Position numbers and translations under genes: made by a program. Shown one piece after another: positions 24,922-37,198 of a DNA stretch of 64,000 bases. This DNA is from Oxyruncus cristatus (lineage: Eukaryota; Chordata; Aves; Passeriformes; Cotingidae): NCBI GenBank assembly GCA_013399855.1, contig VXAY01005670.1, positions 186,001 through 250,000 on the forward strand, read 5' to 3'. The notes below the pieces were generated by a model. The model was given only the letters and a program-made list of their open reading frames with translations. It did not search any database and was not told the origin of the DNA. Position 1 is the first letter of the stretch. Every line of letters starts with the position of its first letter.

Positions 24922-25978
24922 TTATTTCAGCCTTGTAAACTGCTCCTATGAGCCTTGAACTTTCTGGATCTCAACAAAGATATTTTGTGGAATTCTGATT
25001 CTCTATTTGCAACTTACAAAATCCCATCACTTGTCAGCATAATTAAAATATTTTCTTAAACAAAACCATTTTCTTTTGCTATAAAATGACAAAACACCTA
25101 CTCTTTGAGCAAATAGGTCTTACCATAGTAAGTAACCTTTACTAGTTTGTAGGGGTGTGTCTGAAGGTAACTAAGACTTAAAAAGCAGAACTGATTGGGG
25201 AAAAAAGTCATTCACATGGCTAGTAACATATTTTTTAAAAATCCTTCCCCTATTCTGATAGTCTATCGTCCCATGGCCTGGCTGAAGCTAAGTGAAGCTG
25301 CAGAATAGTAGCTGTTTGTAACTCACTGAAGTAATACTCCTCAATAATCCACACATAGAGTATTTAATTTTTGTCCCTGTTGTTTACTTCATCTGTTGAT
25401 TGTTCAGTTGTACTAAGTCCAAGAAATATTCGCATGAATCTTACAAGACCTTTTGAACAATGTGTGGAACATGAGAACCCTGACCTTACTTTGTGCATCT
25501 CATTTTCTGGCTTTGTTAAGAGGTGAGTTCAGTAACTCAGGTAACGTGTCAGATCTAGGTCATCACATGGCCTTGTCAGATCTTAAATAAAAAACATTTC
25601 CTGAGCTGTACTGCAAAGTGAGATGTTATGCTGGGGGGAAGTCACTGTGCTTGAAATAGCATTTTGTTGTGACTTACACTAATATTGAAGTGCACTTAAT
25701 TGTTGTATGTGATATCTGTAAGTCAGTATCCGTATGGACTACTCATCTTCTGCAGTTCTTTAAACTGTAGTAAGTTTATATCCAGTGTGTACTTTTACAA
25801 ATACATAAGGTAGTAGTTATGTGTTCATGAAAAGGATTTAATGTCTTTATTGACTAAAGGGTTGTGTGTACTTTAAATCAGAGGTTGGATTATTACTTAC
25901 ACCAATGTACAAGAAAATAACATCACAGGCACTTGCAGTGAATCGTAGCCATCACTGATCTTTGTTTTTAAATTCTAG

Positions 25979-26067
25979 ATTCAAAGTCACTGAAGCCTGT
26001 GTTTAGACCGAAGCCTGGTTCTTTCAGAAAATTTGGTACTGGAGATTGTTTGCAAGATGGATCATGA
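25979..26067 (+). CDS. Candidate exon, possibly terminal (unidentified gene)
   Basis: The acceptor TTTGTTTTTAAATTCTAG ends at 25978. Only the phase-1 frame is open. It reads SKSLKPVFRPKPGSFRKF, then either splices out at a weak donor (TTTG/GTACTG at 26036) or continues GTGDCLQDGS to a TGA at 26065-26067. A canonical AATAAA lies downstream at 26398-26403, so a terminal exon with a ~330-nt 3' UTR is possible. Phase agrees with the 24191-24245 candidate (1 to 1). The family is unknown. Two modest candidates agreeing in phase has roughly a one-in-three chance. Confidence 0.3.
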
Positions 26068-26568
26068 CATTTCATCTACCAACTATTGCTACTGTTATTT
26101 ATGGTTTCCCCAGCATTGTTCACATTCTCATAAACAAGGACAACAAAGTAGGTCTATTTTGGGACAAAGATCTATAAAAGACCGAAATGTGGAAAAATTA
26201 AAAAATAATGTTCTCTGAAGTTTTGTATTAGACCGAGTTTATCATTCAATTTGGTTTGAGTAATTAATCCACTGAAATGATGAGTCAGAGAAATTACAAG
26301 TCAGTGAGGAAACCCAGATTAATTTCCTTATGATAATGACTCTCTCTTAATTCTTTTACCATTTTTTTCCCCACCCTCTTCTGTGATGAGAGATACAAAT
26401 AAATGTATTATACATGTTAAACAATTAAACAAAGATCTGGATTTCATCCTGAACATTCCCCAGCCATCTTAAATTTGACAGGACCAGATACTTGAAATGC
26501 AGGAGTTTTAAGTTAACTGAGACCATGCAAAGAAGAATACAGAACATGTCTATGATTGTTTTCATTTG

Positions 26569-26695
26569 TGTACTGGATTTTTGTGGCCAGGTTTTGGCAT
26601 CAGAGGGGGAGCAGGGAGGGGCAGGCATCTATGAGGGAACTCTCATGCTCTTATTATACAATCATCTTAACTCCAGCAACCAGCCCACTATTTAG
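26569..26695 (+). mobile_element. ERV LTR, 5' part of interrupted copy
   Basis: Starts TGTACTGGATTTTTGTGGCC and continues 'aggttttggcatcag', the 5' end of the same LTR family as 42171-43957 (which in its own sense direction starts TGTACTGGTCATGCGTGGCC). It is interrupted by a different LTR at about 26696. Confidence 0.7.
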
Positions 26696-27174
26696 TGTCA
26701 AAAGTGTTGGCTAACAAGCCCTTAATTTTTACAACACCCTTCAACAAGCCCCAGTTCTCACAACACACTTCACTACAGAGTGTGGAGTAGAATATGACAG
26801 CCACTCTTTGCCCAAACAAAGCAAAGGAGGAGAGACATAAAGGCGGAAAAGAGAGAAAGAGAAGAAAAAAGATCACAAGTCCTTAGATCCCACGCTGGTC
26901 CTGCACATGGATGGTTTGGATCTGGAGAAGCAAGTCAAAGAGAAAGAGAGGGGGACCTCAGTCTACTTCCTTTTATAGTTAACCGAGTGTATGCCTCTTA
27001 TGCAAACCAGATTTTTCATGGAATTTATTTGCACATGCACAGCCAGCCCTTTTGAGCCCTCCAGGATATTGGTGGGGAGGCAACTGGACAGAAGACCCTC
27101 TCCTCACTTCACAACCTTCCTCTCACAACAGTCGTAATGTTTGAGACAAAACATCCATATACCTGTCTACTACA
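26696..27174 (-). mobile_element. Second ERV LTR inserted in the first
   Basis: A 479-bp block running on the minus strand from TGTAGTAGACAGG to TTTTGACA (TG...CA ends). It has a clear TATAAAA box (reverse complement at 26971-26977) followed ~25 bp later by a C+T-rich start region, then a pyrimidine-rich segment. Promoter layout and ends mark it as an LTR, but I do not recognise the family and see no clean target duplication. The block separates the 5' and 3' pieces of the plus-strand LTR. Confidence 0.6.
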
Positions 27175-27440
27175 GGCTAGGAAGAAAGAAGGCAGTAAAG
27201 GTAGTATTTTAAGGTTTAGTTTTTATCCTTCATTACCCTACTGTGATTCGTCTATTAATAAATTAAACTAATTTCCCCAAGCTGAGCCTTTGCTGCCCAT
27301 GATGTTAGCTGGTGAGTGATCTTTCCTTACCCTTATCTAGATCCATTGTTATATTTTCTACCCCCCCATCCACTTAAGGAGGGGAGTGATAGAGCAGCAT
27401 TGGTGGGCACCTGGCATCCAGCCAGAGCCAAATCATCACA
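27175..27440 (+). mobile_element. ERV LTR, 3' part of interrupted copy
   Basis: Matches the 3' end of the avian LTR family: 'cattaccctactgtgattc', 'taataaattaaactaatttccccaag', 'ggtgagtgatct', 'gaggggagtgatagagc', 'ggtgggcacctggc', ending ATCATCACA at 27440. The family's usual middle portion (roughly 600 bp by comparison with the copy at 42171) is absent, so the copy is internally deleted as well as interrupted. A good-looking splice donor inside it is a repeat motif, not an exon end. Confidence 0.82.
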
Positions 27441-27883
27441 GTGCAGGTTATTGAGAAGAAAATGTTGTTATTCTCTGTGGGATTTATTCGATAAATAGTA
27501 TTAATCATCAGAAAGTATATTAGTAACTACTGTAAAAAGGGGTTGCATATAATTTCAATTCTAATCTATATTCTACTCACAATTTAGCTTTATTTTCTGT
27601 ACTTGGAGAAGGCTTTTTATTAACAGTTACATATATAAGTAATTTTTCCTCTAAGCATATTAGAAACACTTTATCGTATTGTGTGGAACAACTGAGGAGA
27701 AGCTATATTTATCTGAACCTTTCTAGCAGTGACATTTTGGGATAAAGAACTTCCAACAAATCATCAGAGGTGTCAATTCTATGTGGTTTAGCCAACTTGA
27801 CATATAACTCAATAAGAAATTATATTTTGTACTTGGTGAATATATATTTTAATGCATACAAGAGCCTCTGTTTGGACATAAGA
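27441..27883. other. Unique A+T-rich DNA
   Basis: No gene or repeat recognised. Confidence 0.5.
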
Positions 27884-28075
27884 AAAAGCTTATTTGCTCT
27901 GAGGGTTATGGACCAGCACAGTTTGCCAAAAGTGTCTGTGGAATCTTCTTCCTTGGAGATATTCAAAAGCTGTCTGGACACAGTACTGGACAATCTGTTT
28001 AGAGTGAAACTGCTTGAGCAGGGAGTTCGGACCAGATGATCTCCAGGGATCCCTTCCAAACTCAGTGATTCTCTT
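27884..28075 (+). mobile_element. CR1 LINE 3' end
   Basis: Sense-orientation fragment containing 'gtggaatcttcttccttggagatattcaaaa', 'ctgcttgagcagggagttcggaccagatgatctccaggg' and a terminal 'cagtgattctc'. It is a standard severely 5'-truncated CR1 tail. Confidence 0.9.
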
Positions 28076-30534
28076 TTACACAAACCTACTGCTTTGTAGT
28101 GAATTCTGTATTCCCTACAAAGTAATGTATCACCCTCTGTTAACAGTTTATGGTAGGACATTGTCATAAACCTGTTCTTTATTCAGGGACTGGGGAATAT
28201 GTGTGCACACAGTCTTAGAGTCTAGAATGTCAGGCAGACACTTTCACCCTGAACACCTTTTTCATTGGGCAGAAAGTGGCTCCTCTTGGTTTTTTTCCTC
28301 TGGCTCTTTTATTGGCTAGAATAATAAGAATCCTTCCCTCTTTCCTTGTACTCAACCAAAAGAGCCAAAGTTAAAACACTGTTACAGTATGTGATTTCTG
28401 AGCAGACTATGACAGGAATTTAATCCAAGTCATCCATTTCAAGAATAATTCTCTAGGCAAAAGGGATACTTCATGTGACAAGGAAGTTCTCAAAGCCAGT
28501 GAAGGTCTAAGCCATTTTCAACATACTCGTGTCAAGATCACTAAGCCTATGCTTTACATACCTAGAAATGGATTATATTGATATTATCACCTTGTCTATC
28601 ATTTGATGTTTCTTGTGCTTCCTGCAGATTGGTGTTCTATGTCGAATTAATGACCAATCCCTGTGAAAATAACGTGTTCATCTCTGGTTTGCTCCCTGGA
28701 ACAGGTGCATATACGTAAAAACTATTCCTTTGTTTTTGAAATGAACCTACCTTAGGTTGAAAGAGCAGTCTATTATGCTGAAATAAAAGTAACAAAATCT
28801 TTTTTACATAGAGAACATTCTTATGAAGAAATTTCAAAAGATAAAACAGTGTAGAAACAAATCAATAAAACACTACTGTAAGTTTATACAGTCATACTTC
28901 AAGGGAGATTTATTTATCAGTTTGCTAATCCTATCATGGAAGCAGCATAGCCAGTAAGCAACAAACTATTGGCTTTAGAATACAACTCATTCAACCAATA
29001 CCAGTGAGAACTCTTTCTATACAATTTTGCAGTCTCTGCTCATGTACTTTTAAAGCTAAACTTTGACTATAATTTTGTGATATATAATTTGGGAATAATG
29101 GAACATGAGTTACAAAAACTCAGCAAAATACGTGCCAGTGGAATTCTAAGTTAGGCTATTGGTGTGAAACAGCATAAAAGAGTTTATATAATCCTATTGT
29201 AAATACCTAAAATGTAATAAAGGAAAAAGGAAATCCTAAGTTGCTTGACAGCGCTCACAATTCATGGTTGACCAAATGTATTTCTAAGGCTGTAAATCTC
29301 TTTGGCGAGTGTTTGACAGATTTGTGAAGGTTAGTTAAAGACTAAGTCCATTGGAACACAAGGAGTTAATTCAAAAGCAATGGCTTTTTTGCTGTTCAGT
29401 CTTCTTTCAGCTAACGCAGCTCAAACAACCAGGTCGGGTAGTAAACAGAAATTCGCTGGCATGCATTTACTGATTTAATCATAATCCAGGAGAAATAAAA
29501 AATCAATCTTAAATTGTACCTACAGTTATTTAGAAAATCTAGTAAATGTATCACAAAACACATAGTTATGAAAACCAATTCTAACCATATTCTTGACATC
29601 AAAAAATGTTTCTGTGTAAAATTGTATTCTGAGATAAAACCTATTAAAATACGTAACTGAGAAAAGCTCTTACATTAGCTATATACGGGCACCTTGGTGT
29701 TATTAGAGCGAGGAGGAAAAACGTGGGCCTTGCAAAATTCTTTTTCTTTTACAGATCCATATCTCAACCTGCTGCTCTTTAAGGACAGTGATGCTGGAGT
29801 TTAAGATCAGCTACTTTTGCATGCCTTGGATTATCTGTTACAAGTGAAGCTTGCAAACGTGGTCTCTGACTTGTATTGGAATGACCTTAAGAGAACGGCA
29901 CCAGTAGTTGCACACTTGCAATTGATTAAATGTGAAACGCCAATTTCTGCTGTTGTTTCTTTCTCTGAAGGACAATATTTGTCCCTCATTGATCTTTCAT
30001 TAAAATAATAATCCTTCCTTCAGTTGGATAGTCCTTCCTATTTTTTCAAAATAGCTTTTGAAAAAAAAAACTTATTATTACCTGGTTAATCAGAATGCTC
30101 TAAGTAGATACACTACACAACTTCACTATTATGGATCTCCTAATGTTGTTAATGTTGATGTTAGCTTGTTTTAAGCATCAGAGGAAATCAGTAGCTCAGT
30201 GAAATTTAAAAAATTCTGACTAGCTTCATGAGGGTGCAGAAAAAAATCTGATTAACTCTTGTCATGATATAACTAATTCGTACTCTGCAGTTTTGTCAAG
30301 CTACTGCTGCTAATCATACACAAAAAAAATCTACTTTATTACATAAAACCAGTTTTCCAAGTCTATCTTATACATTTTATATAACTTTTAATTTTGGTGC
30401 AGAAACAATTTGTTCTCTGTGCACACCTCTCATAACTGCACTTTTCTTTCTTAGTCGTCTTCCATGGAGCCCTAAGAGATAGCCCAAGAAACTTCAATCG
30501 CACATTGAATAAACACAGTACTGGATGTTCTTTG

Positions 30535-30612
30535 CAAAAAAAAAAAAAAANNNNNNNNNNNNNNNNNNNNNNNNNNNNNNNNNNNNNNNNNNNNNNNNNN
30601 NAAAAAAAAAAA
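30535..30612. other. Poly(A) run with assembly gap
   Basis: Poly(A) at 30535-30550, 51 N at 30551-30601, then poly(A) to 30612. The gap lies wholly in the homopolymer. The upstream segment ends 'ggatgttctttgc' with no evident retrocopy. Confidence 0.98.
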
Positions 30613-33600
30613 GAAGCAAGTTCTTTTTGATTCTACTTTTTATTTCACAGGTGACCGTTCACCCTTAATGCATTAAATGGAACAAAATAAACAGGTGGAG
30701 AACTCAGTTCTCTCTGTCACTTCTTTATATAAGGAAATGTCATATTGATGTTTTGCTTTCATCTGTGTCCTATAACTGTGTGTATACAATGAATACTTAA
30801 TAAATTAGTACATTTTCTTATTTAAACCACGAAGTTCCATAGCATTTAAAGGCAATCAAAACCAAGAGTTTTCTGAAAGCCAGCTCACTACTGTTATGCT
30901 TAATACTGACAATTTCTTCTAAATGCTTTTTTTGGTATAGGCAACTAGACACTGGTGGACAAGCTGTAAAGGATATTGAATCGGACAAGATTAGTACAGC
31001 TTCCTGAAATTGCCTTCTCTTACTTTGGTTTATATTACTCAATAGTTCAGTGTTAGATCTTTAAATATTCCCATCTAACTCATTACTAAGGTGGTTGCCT
31101 ATATGTAATCTTTCACAATTGACAAATGAAGAAACTCACATTTATATCAACTATCTTTTGATTTCAGTAAAAGTGTGCCTGAGCAGACCTTTTAGGATGC
31201 AACTCTGTTAATTACAGAAATACTTGGGTAAATCAGACCCTTTTCTCTGGAGTTGCTACTGCAGATTTTTGCTTTAGAACAAAACAGAGTCCCCCAAATG
31301 CTTAGCAACTTACTCGTAACTCCCTTGTGACATGGGAAACATAGAAAAAAACTCCACCATATGATCAGCATAAAAACTGAACAGTAACAATGAACCAACA
31401 AGGATTTTGGGCAGGCCATAGCCTTCATTCTGGGGCACATAATTATGGTGCGATTTTTGTCATTGGTTAGTGAGAGAGAGGAGGCATATCACAATCACAT
31501 ATCACATCTCACTGTCATACCATACGACAGTTCCACCAGCATTGCATCACCTGAGAATTGTGGCTCACAGTAGAAAAATAGCATCGCATCACACCAAACA
31601 TGCTGGCCTAGCACCCCTTTGACAGGTAGGATATAGAAATATAGCCAGTGCTGAAAGTACCTACTTGCAGCTATCGGCAAATCACCATAGAAACGACAGC
31701 ATAAAAAAAAACCCAAACAAACCCAAACTTAACCCCAGTAAACCACTGGTAGTTCAAACCAATAAAGGAGGATTTTTCCTTTTTTTTTTAGAGAAATGTA
31801 TCTTAGAAACATCAATTTTTTTGTATGAACAGGTAGTGTTATACTTCAGTGTGTATTTTCTTACCAGTGTTTAAGGAAACTGGTCACAAACTGAGAAAAG
31901 TGATTTCCTGGTACTGCTTTATATTTCTCTAATTAGACATACAGTGTGTTCATTGATAGCCATGTCTACAGTTTGATTGGACTCTCAGCATCACCAGTTG
32001 CTGTTCTCAGTACTTTTTGCTGCAATAAATCTGAATAATTCAGATTCATTGTTTTAGTTGGAATACATGGACTGTCATTCTGTTCTCACGGAGATTCAAT
32101 TTTTGGTAAATGCTAACAGCCACAACCAAATGAAGTTATTAATTGAACTTTAGGAAACTCTCCTATACAAGAGGCGTGAGAAGTATCTTTTATTTTTAAT
32201 TGCTTTAAAAATTCAGAAGTGTTTTATCATTGTCATCGAAACTGAGGGATTTTTCCTTATAACAAGGACTTCTCTAATGCCTCATTTCTCTTTTCTGAAC
32301 AAATAGCTGCTCAAGATGAATGCATGAGCAATGCCTAGCACTGATAGTAGTGATAACATTGCAATTAACTGTCTGATTATTCATTGAGGAAATATTGTTG
32401 GCTGAATGTGAAGGAAAAACAAGTTAAACTTGGACAGGTTGTGCTTCATAGAAGCTCTGTACCTAGCCAAAATCTGCAAGTTGGATCCAGAAATGGTTAT
32501 CAGATTTAATATTCTGCAGCAATTAAATTTAGTATAATAGGAATAAACTCTTCAGGACAATAGAGATCTTTCGAAGGACTCACACAAAGGTGTCGCATGG
32601 AATCATGTAAGAACCAATAATGATGGAAAGTAGACTAGAAAACACGTTACTCCATCTTCCATGGTATTGCCATTAATGTCCACAGTCAGTTACAACCATT
32701 AAAAATGCTGATAAGTATTTAATATTTTTATAGACTATTCAGTGTTCAATATTTTTCCCCAGCCCATATTAAATTTGTGATACAACTTAAGAGATCATGT
32801 GGAGAAGAATGTTACCACCAGATATAAGACACTAGCTCACATAGAATGTGAAAATTAGTTGCATAAGTAAAAGATCTTTTACACTTTTCTAATATGCATC
32901 ATTTGTTTTTTCTGATGGATTCAAATTTCTAATTTGGGAATTATCCTTTGCAGGAGAATGGTAGTTCTGAACAAAGATCCTCTCCCGTAAGGTCTTTTTC
33001 ACACAAATCTCATTCCTAGAAAGCACTGTTCTCTTCCTATTGCATATGCACACAGAGTGAGACAAAATGTTGTTGCTGTTCCTCCTCCCTCTCCATCCTC
33101 TTTGTTGTACTTCTCTGTCTTACCTTAGCAGCTCAGCAAAGTATAGGTATTTGGGGAAGGGTGGAGCGGGGGGGTGGTGGTAAGGATAGCACCACAGAAA
33201 TGAGCTTTATGGGCTGTTTTATTCTTCTGGTGTGTTTGACCCTTCCAAAATCTGCTTTTAAACACAGCAAACTCATCAAAATCATTTATATTCTATATAC
33301 TTCAGACAATATCTCACAACTGCAACTGTGCATTATTCACTACTTGTGAAGTTTACAGAAAAAAAAAAAAAAAACAAAGCAAAGTATAACACAGTGCAGC
33401 ATAGTATATGGAATATTGACATATTTCAGGGGTGTGAAAGGGTCAAATCAGTCTGGTACAATTAACACTTTTTGGTAGAAATAATGAGTTCTATTTAAGC
33501 TATATTATTTAATAATTTTTTGCCTTTCAATAAATTGTTCTTTTGAAAAATGTACTAGACTATCTGTTTGCTCTGTATGACTAGATGGACAGATGAGGTC

Positions 33601-33654
33601 TTTTCAGCACCAGACTAATTTATGTTTTGGCATTTAAAATGCCGTGTTTTCTTT

Positions 33655-33691
33655 AAAAATATGAAAGCTGAAAGTAAAAATATGAAAGCTG
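33655..33691. repeat. Short direct duplication (16 bp)
   Basis: AAAAATATGAAAGCTG occurs at 33655-33670 and again at 33676-33691, separated by 5 bp. Confidence 0.8.
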
Positions 33692-34892
33692 TAACTTAGT
33701 CAATGATATCTCAGTGGAATTAATGTGTGTTACGTATTTCTGATAATTATTATTTATTGATTCAGGCAACTTCTGCAAAATTGAAAGAAAATACAAGGAA
33801 GCCAAACAATCTTACATTTTGGTATCTTAAGCATTTATTGTTAAAGGAATTAAATCACCTTTTTAATTTTCACCGAAAGGAAAGATTTTGCAACAAACCT
33901 GACCTATGGAATTGCTATGTAACATTTTTGTTTTCAGTTTTCACTCCTTTATGAACGCTATGAAGTGCATATTTAACTAAAATTTCATGTTGTTGCATTT
34001 GTCAGCTACAAATTAATTTGTATGCATGAGATAATTACATTTCTTATCACAATGGATATTGTGCCTGTCCCCTAAGATCTTTGGAAGTAAACCCTTCAAT
34101 TAAAATTGGAAGATTTCCAAAATAAATTTTTAAATTTACATCTTGTTTAAAAGGCATAGGATTCTATTCAGTCATCATTTTGATATGGAATTAGTACAGA
34201 ATTCCTACAGTGTTCTCACATTAGAAACAGAAAAGTAGAGTATTGGGATTTTCCAAATATTTTTTTCATAGATCACAGGACTCCCTACGCTTTTTCTCTC
34301 TTTTGCACTGCACTATGAGTGCCGGCACAGGTAGAGGAGAATAAATGAACCTTTTAAGTCATTTATCATTTTTTCCACCCATATAAAGTTGTGCAAGCAT
34401 TTTTACTTTTCAGGCAACAAGTAACTGAAAATTTTGCCATACTTCAAGGTAAATTGATACTGAGCTTTTGGACATATTCAGGTAGTTTTCATTAGTTCTT
34501 TTGACACTACAGGACTGAAAAGTAAGCCACACACTTATTTTGAGTCATTGTGTTTTATTAAAACAGGTCTGTTAACTGACAGATGTGAAAGTCACAGCTA
34601 TCTCTGACAGCATATTATGTTTTGGAGCCTTGGTCTCATTGTGGTAGTTGTGCTGGAAAACAGTATGAGTATTTAGTGGCAATAATGACACTGGAGCTGG
34701 TGGGTGATTGCAGCACATGCGCCATTTCTTTCTATGCCTGACTGTCCACATTAAATAACAGGATCATTACTTTACACTTCAATTGCTAAGTGAAAAATAC
34801 TTCTCTAATTGGCACATAAGCACTAAACCCATGATAGTGTCCTGTAAGGAACTACGAATAGGTGGTGAGACTATTTTTTTCTACTTTCATAG

Positions 34893-34996
34893 AAATTATG
34901 TTGAAAGGCAAAACGTATTTGTAGAACATCGCTCATGAGTTAACTATGAGAAGCTGACCATGACAAATGATGCACTGCATACACCATCGACCCCGG
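34893..34996 (+). CDS. Candidate exon with start codon (unidentified gene)
   Basis: One of the two best exon candidates. A very strong acceptor (long T/C tract then TTTCATAG ending at 34892) and a consensus donor CCGG/GTAAGT at 34997 bracket 104 nt. No frame is open through the whole segment. An ATG at 34960-34962 lies in good context (ACCATGA) with an in-frame TGA 24 nt upstream, and opens a frame MTNDALHTPSTPG into the donor (phase 1). This is the expected shape of a second exon holding the end of the 5' UTR and the first 12 codons. The peptide is Ser/Thr/Pro-rich and unrecognised. It is phase-compatible with 37015-37087. Confidence 0.42.
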
Positions 34997-37014
34997 GTAA
35001 GTGAGAGTTTCTAGCTCTTTAAACACCAATTTCTCAATTTTTAAGTGTTAGGTTTCTAGCAAAGTAAAGGAAAACCTTGTTCTTCTGATAAGCAAAGTCC
35101 TTTGCACCATCACTAGCTCATCATTTCAGCAGGAGTTTTATAATGCATCTGCCAAATCTTAAAAACAATGCTATAAATTCCTCTGTCTTCTAAATATCAC
35201 ATCACTGAAATAAACAACCTAATACAAGCACTAAGAAGCTCAGCCAAACTGATGCAAAACTTAAAACCTCCAAATCAAACTTGCACTTGCACACGGGTGC
35301 GATCTGGTGTATTTCCTAAAACATGACAGAAAGAAATAGTTAACACACAAAACATTACAAAGCAGGATGGCACAATGCAAATGCCTTAAACAATTAAGTG
35401 AAAGTGTCTTCTTTGTTCTGATCTCCTAAGGCCCTGGCACTTCGAGCAGGTGGCAGTATGTGAATATATTTAACATTCCTCTTTGTTCCTGAATTAATGT
35501 TACCACTACTGTACTTTGTTCCTTAATAACAGAGTGGAATATTTTGCACGTGAATGACAATAAGAAGAAAATGGAACATATTATTTGACTACTGCAGTGG
35601 TAGGAATATACATTAATTGGACAATGTTGTGCTATAATGGAAGATCCTGATGTTGCTGGTACAAGAGGGCTGTACCTGCAATAGTAAGGTGAATTATATC
35701 CACAGTGCCTCTCTCATGGAGCAGAATAACCATGGACATTAGAGTAATTGCTTCCTTGCAAATATATTATGGTATAACTTTGTATTTCTTAAGAATCACA
35801 TATACCTGTAGGTGCACTGGAAGCTGTCTTCTAAAGGTCTGTAAAATCAGAGTATGCTTGTCCTAGGATGTTAAATTGATAAAAACATTAACCTTTATCT
35901 GCAGTTGATCTAAACTTCCAACATAGCAATGTACACATTTTTACGAAATTTTATTTTGCCTTGTGCACTTCTCTATGCAAATTAGTCTACATTAAGTAGT
36001 TTGACCTTTGTTGAGGATTTCTTCTACAATATTTCCAAATATAATATCATAGACCCAAATATTTTGGAGGGATTAGTATGCCTGTAGAATAATGTTGTAG
36101 AATTATCTTGCTAATGGTATCTTGTAATCAATTATCTGAAATCATCTTGAAAGAACTGACTGAAATTCAGGAAAGTAGCCTGAATTTCATTTTACTGTAC
36201 ATTCAGTTTACTGTACATCTAAATAAGAGTACTTAAGAATGCACATTCATGATGGGTCCCAGTAAGATCTTTAGCAGTTCTTAAGAAAAAAGTAAGAGTT
36301 GTATATTGCCATGCTGCAAAGGAGGTAATCCTCATTGCATTTATACATAAACCATAGGATGTGTGAAACAAACTCTTTGAGTTGCAGATAAGGCATTAGC
36401 TATGTTATGAAAGAACTTATGTAAAAAGGTATCAGGGAATTAGAGATTGCTTTGACTGGATCATTCAGATGACTGACAGATTCCAAACAAGTTTTAAAAA
36501 AACACTTTACTAAACTGGCATTTTATTAGTAATACATTTTTTGCTGTTAGTTCTTTTATGTTATCACTACTTATCTTGGGTTGTATAAAACTGTTCATTC
36601 TTCACACCTGTATCCTGTATGAGCTGTGAGTGTACAACACCAGGGTGCTGATGCTGCATATTTAGCAATGATAGGCCATAGGTCTGAGGGGTTCTGGGTC
36701 TCCATGCTTATTTGCAGTCTGTTCCTTTTATTGTTCTTTGCTGTTTTATAAAATTCACTACTTGGGTCACTGCTTACACATTTTTAAATGCCTGGTATGT
36801 GCAACTGAACAGATCTCTGTTAGATAGTTTAGTGGTCAAATTACTCACACTCTTCAGTAAAATGCCCATATTTTGTACTTAGTGTTCAGCTATGCCAGTA
36901 CAATGTTACAAAATTATTAGATATTTGTCTTATTTACATTATTTTAAAACACATACATTTCAAGATAAGCTAGTATTAATTACATCCTAATTTTTCTATT
37001 TTTTTAATTTACAG
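34997..37014. other. Possible 2.0-kb intron, repeat-free
   Basis: Lies between the two best candidate exons, begins GTAAGT and ends with a long pyrimidine tract and TTTACAG. No transposon recognised inside. Confidence 0.4.
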
Positions 37015-37087
37015 GCATCACAAGTCTTGGATTTGACCACAGCCAGAACTCCCTGTCTGTTTTTGAGCATGACATTTTAAGAGAGAT
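37015..37087 (+). CDS. Candidate 73-nt internal exon (unidentified gene)
   Basis: Preceded by an excellent acceptor (TTTTTCTATTTTTTTAATTTACAG) and followed by a consensus donor (AGAGAT/GTGAGT at 37088). Only the frame entered in phase 1 is open throughout. It reads ITSLGFDHSQNSLSVFEHDI then LRE, leaving in phase 2. Joined in phase to the 34893-34996 candidate it would give an N-terminus beginning MTNDALHTPSTPGI, Ser/Asn/Asp-rich and without a signal peptide, perhaps a nuclear or cytoplasmic protein (inference). I searched memory for a matching family and found none. Confidence 0.42.
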
Positions 37088-37095
37088 GTGAGTTT

Positions 37096-37198
37096 AGCAC
37101 AGAAAATCCAGAAAAGAACAATGGAAATGACTGGAGGATTAGGAAACTTGACTTATGAGGAAACTTGGGCTTAACTGGGATTGTTTAGCCCAGGATTT
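37096..37198 (+). mobile_element. Ancient CR1/L3-like fragment
   Basis: About 100 bp resembling the CR1 phrase 'gtccagaagagagcaacaaagatgattagggg...cttatgaggaaaggctgagggaactgggattgtttagcc'. Highly diverged (repeated small differences), so much older than the other CR1 copies. Begins a few bases after the candidate exon's donor. Confidence 0.6.

Larger units (their letters stand above)
28076..34892. other. Repeat-poor unique DNA
   Basis: Almost 7 kb without a recognised transposon apart from the poly(A) run at the gap. No convincing exon. A very strong acceptor ends at 30650 but all frames close quickly. Low repeat density is compatible with constrained non-coding DNA, but that cannot be judged from one sequence. 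Confidence 0.5.

Noticed and set aside
27274..27303. 30-nt exon candidate with a GTGAGT donor, phase-compatible with neighbours
   Set aside because: The segment is the conserved 3' part of an avian LTR ('ctaatttccccaag...ggtgagtgatct'), so the splice-like signals are repeat motifs.
32025..32044. Palindromic AATCTGAATAATTCAGATT
   Set aside because: A short A+T-rich palindrome of a kind expected by chance in DNA of this composition.
33125..33260. Minus-strand open segment ending in CTAAG/GTAAGA donor
   Set aside because: Strong donor, but no acceptable acceptor, and the frame is kept open mainly by a simple C/T-rich tract.
34893..37087. Assigning the candidate N-terminus to a known transcription factor or signalling gene
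   Set aside because: I could not match the peptide to any family I remember, so a name would be invention.
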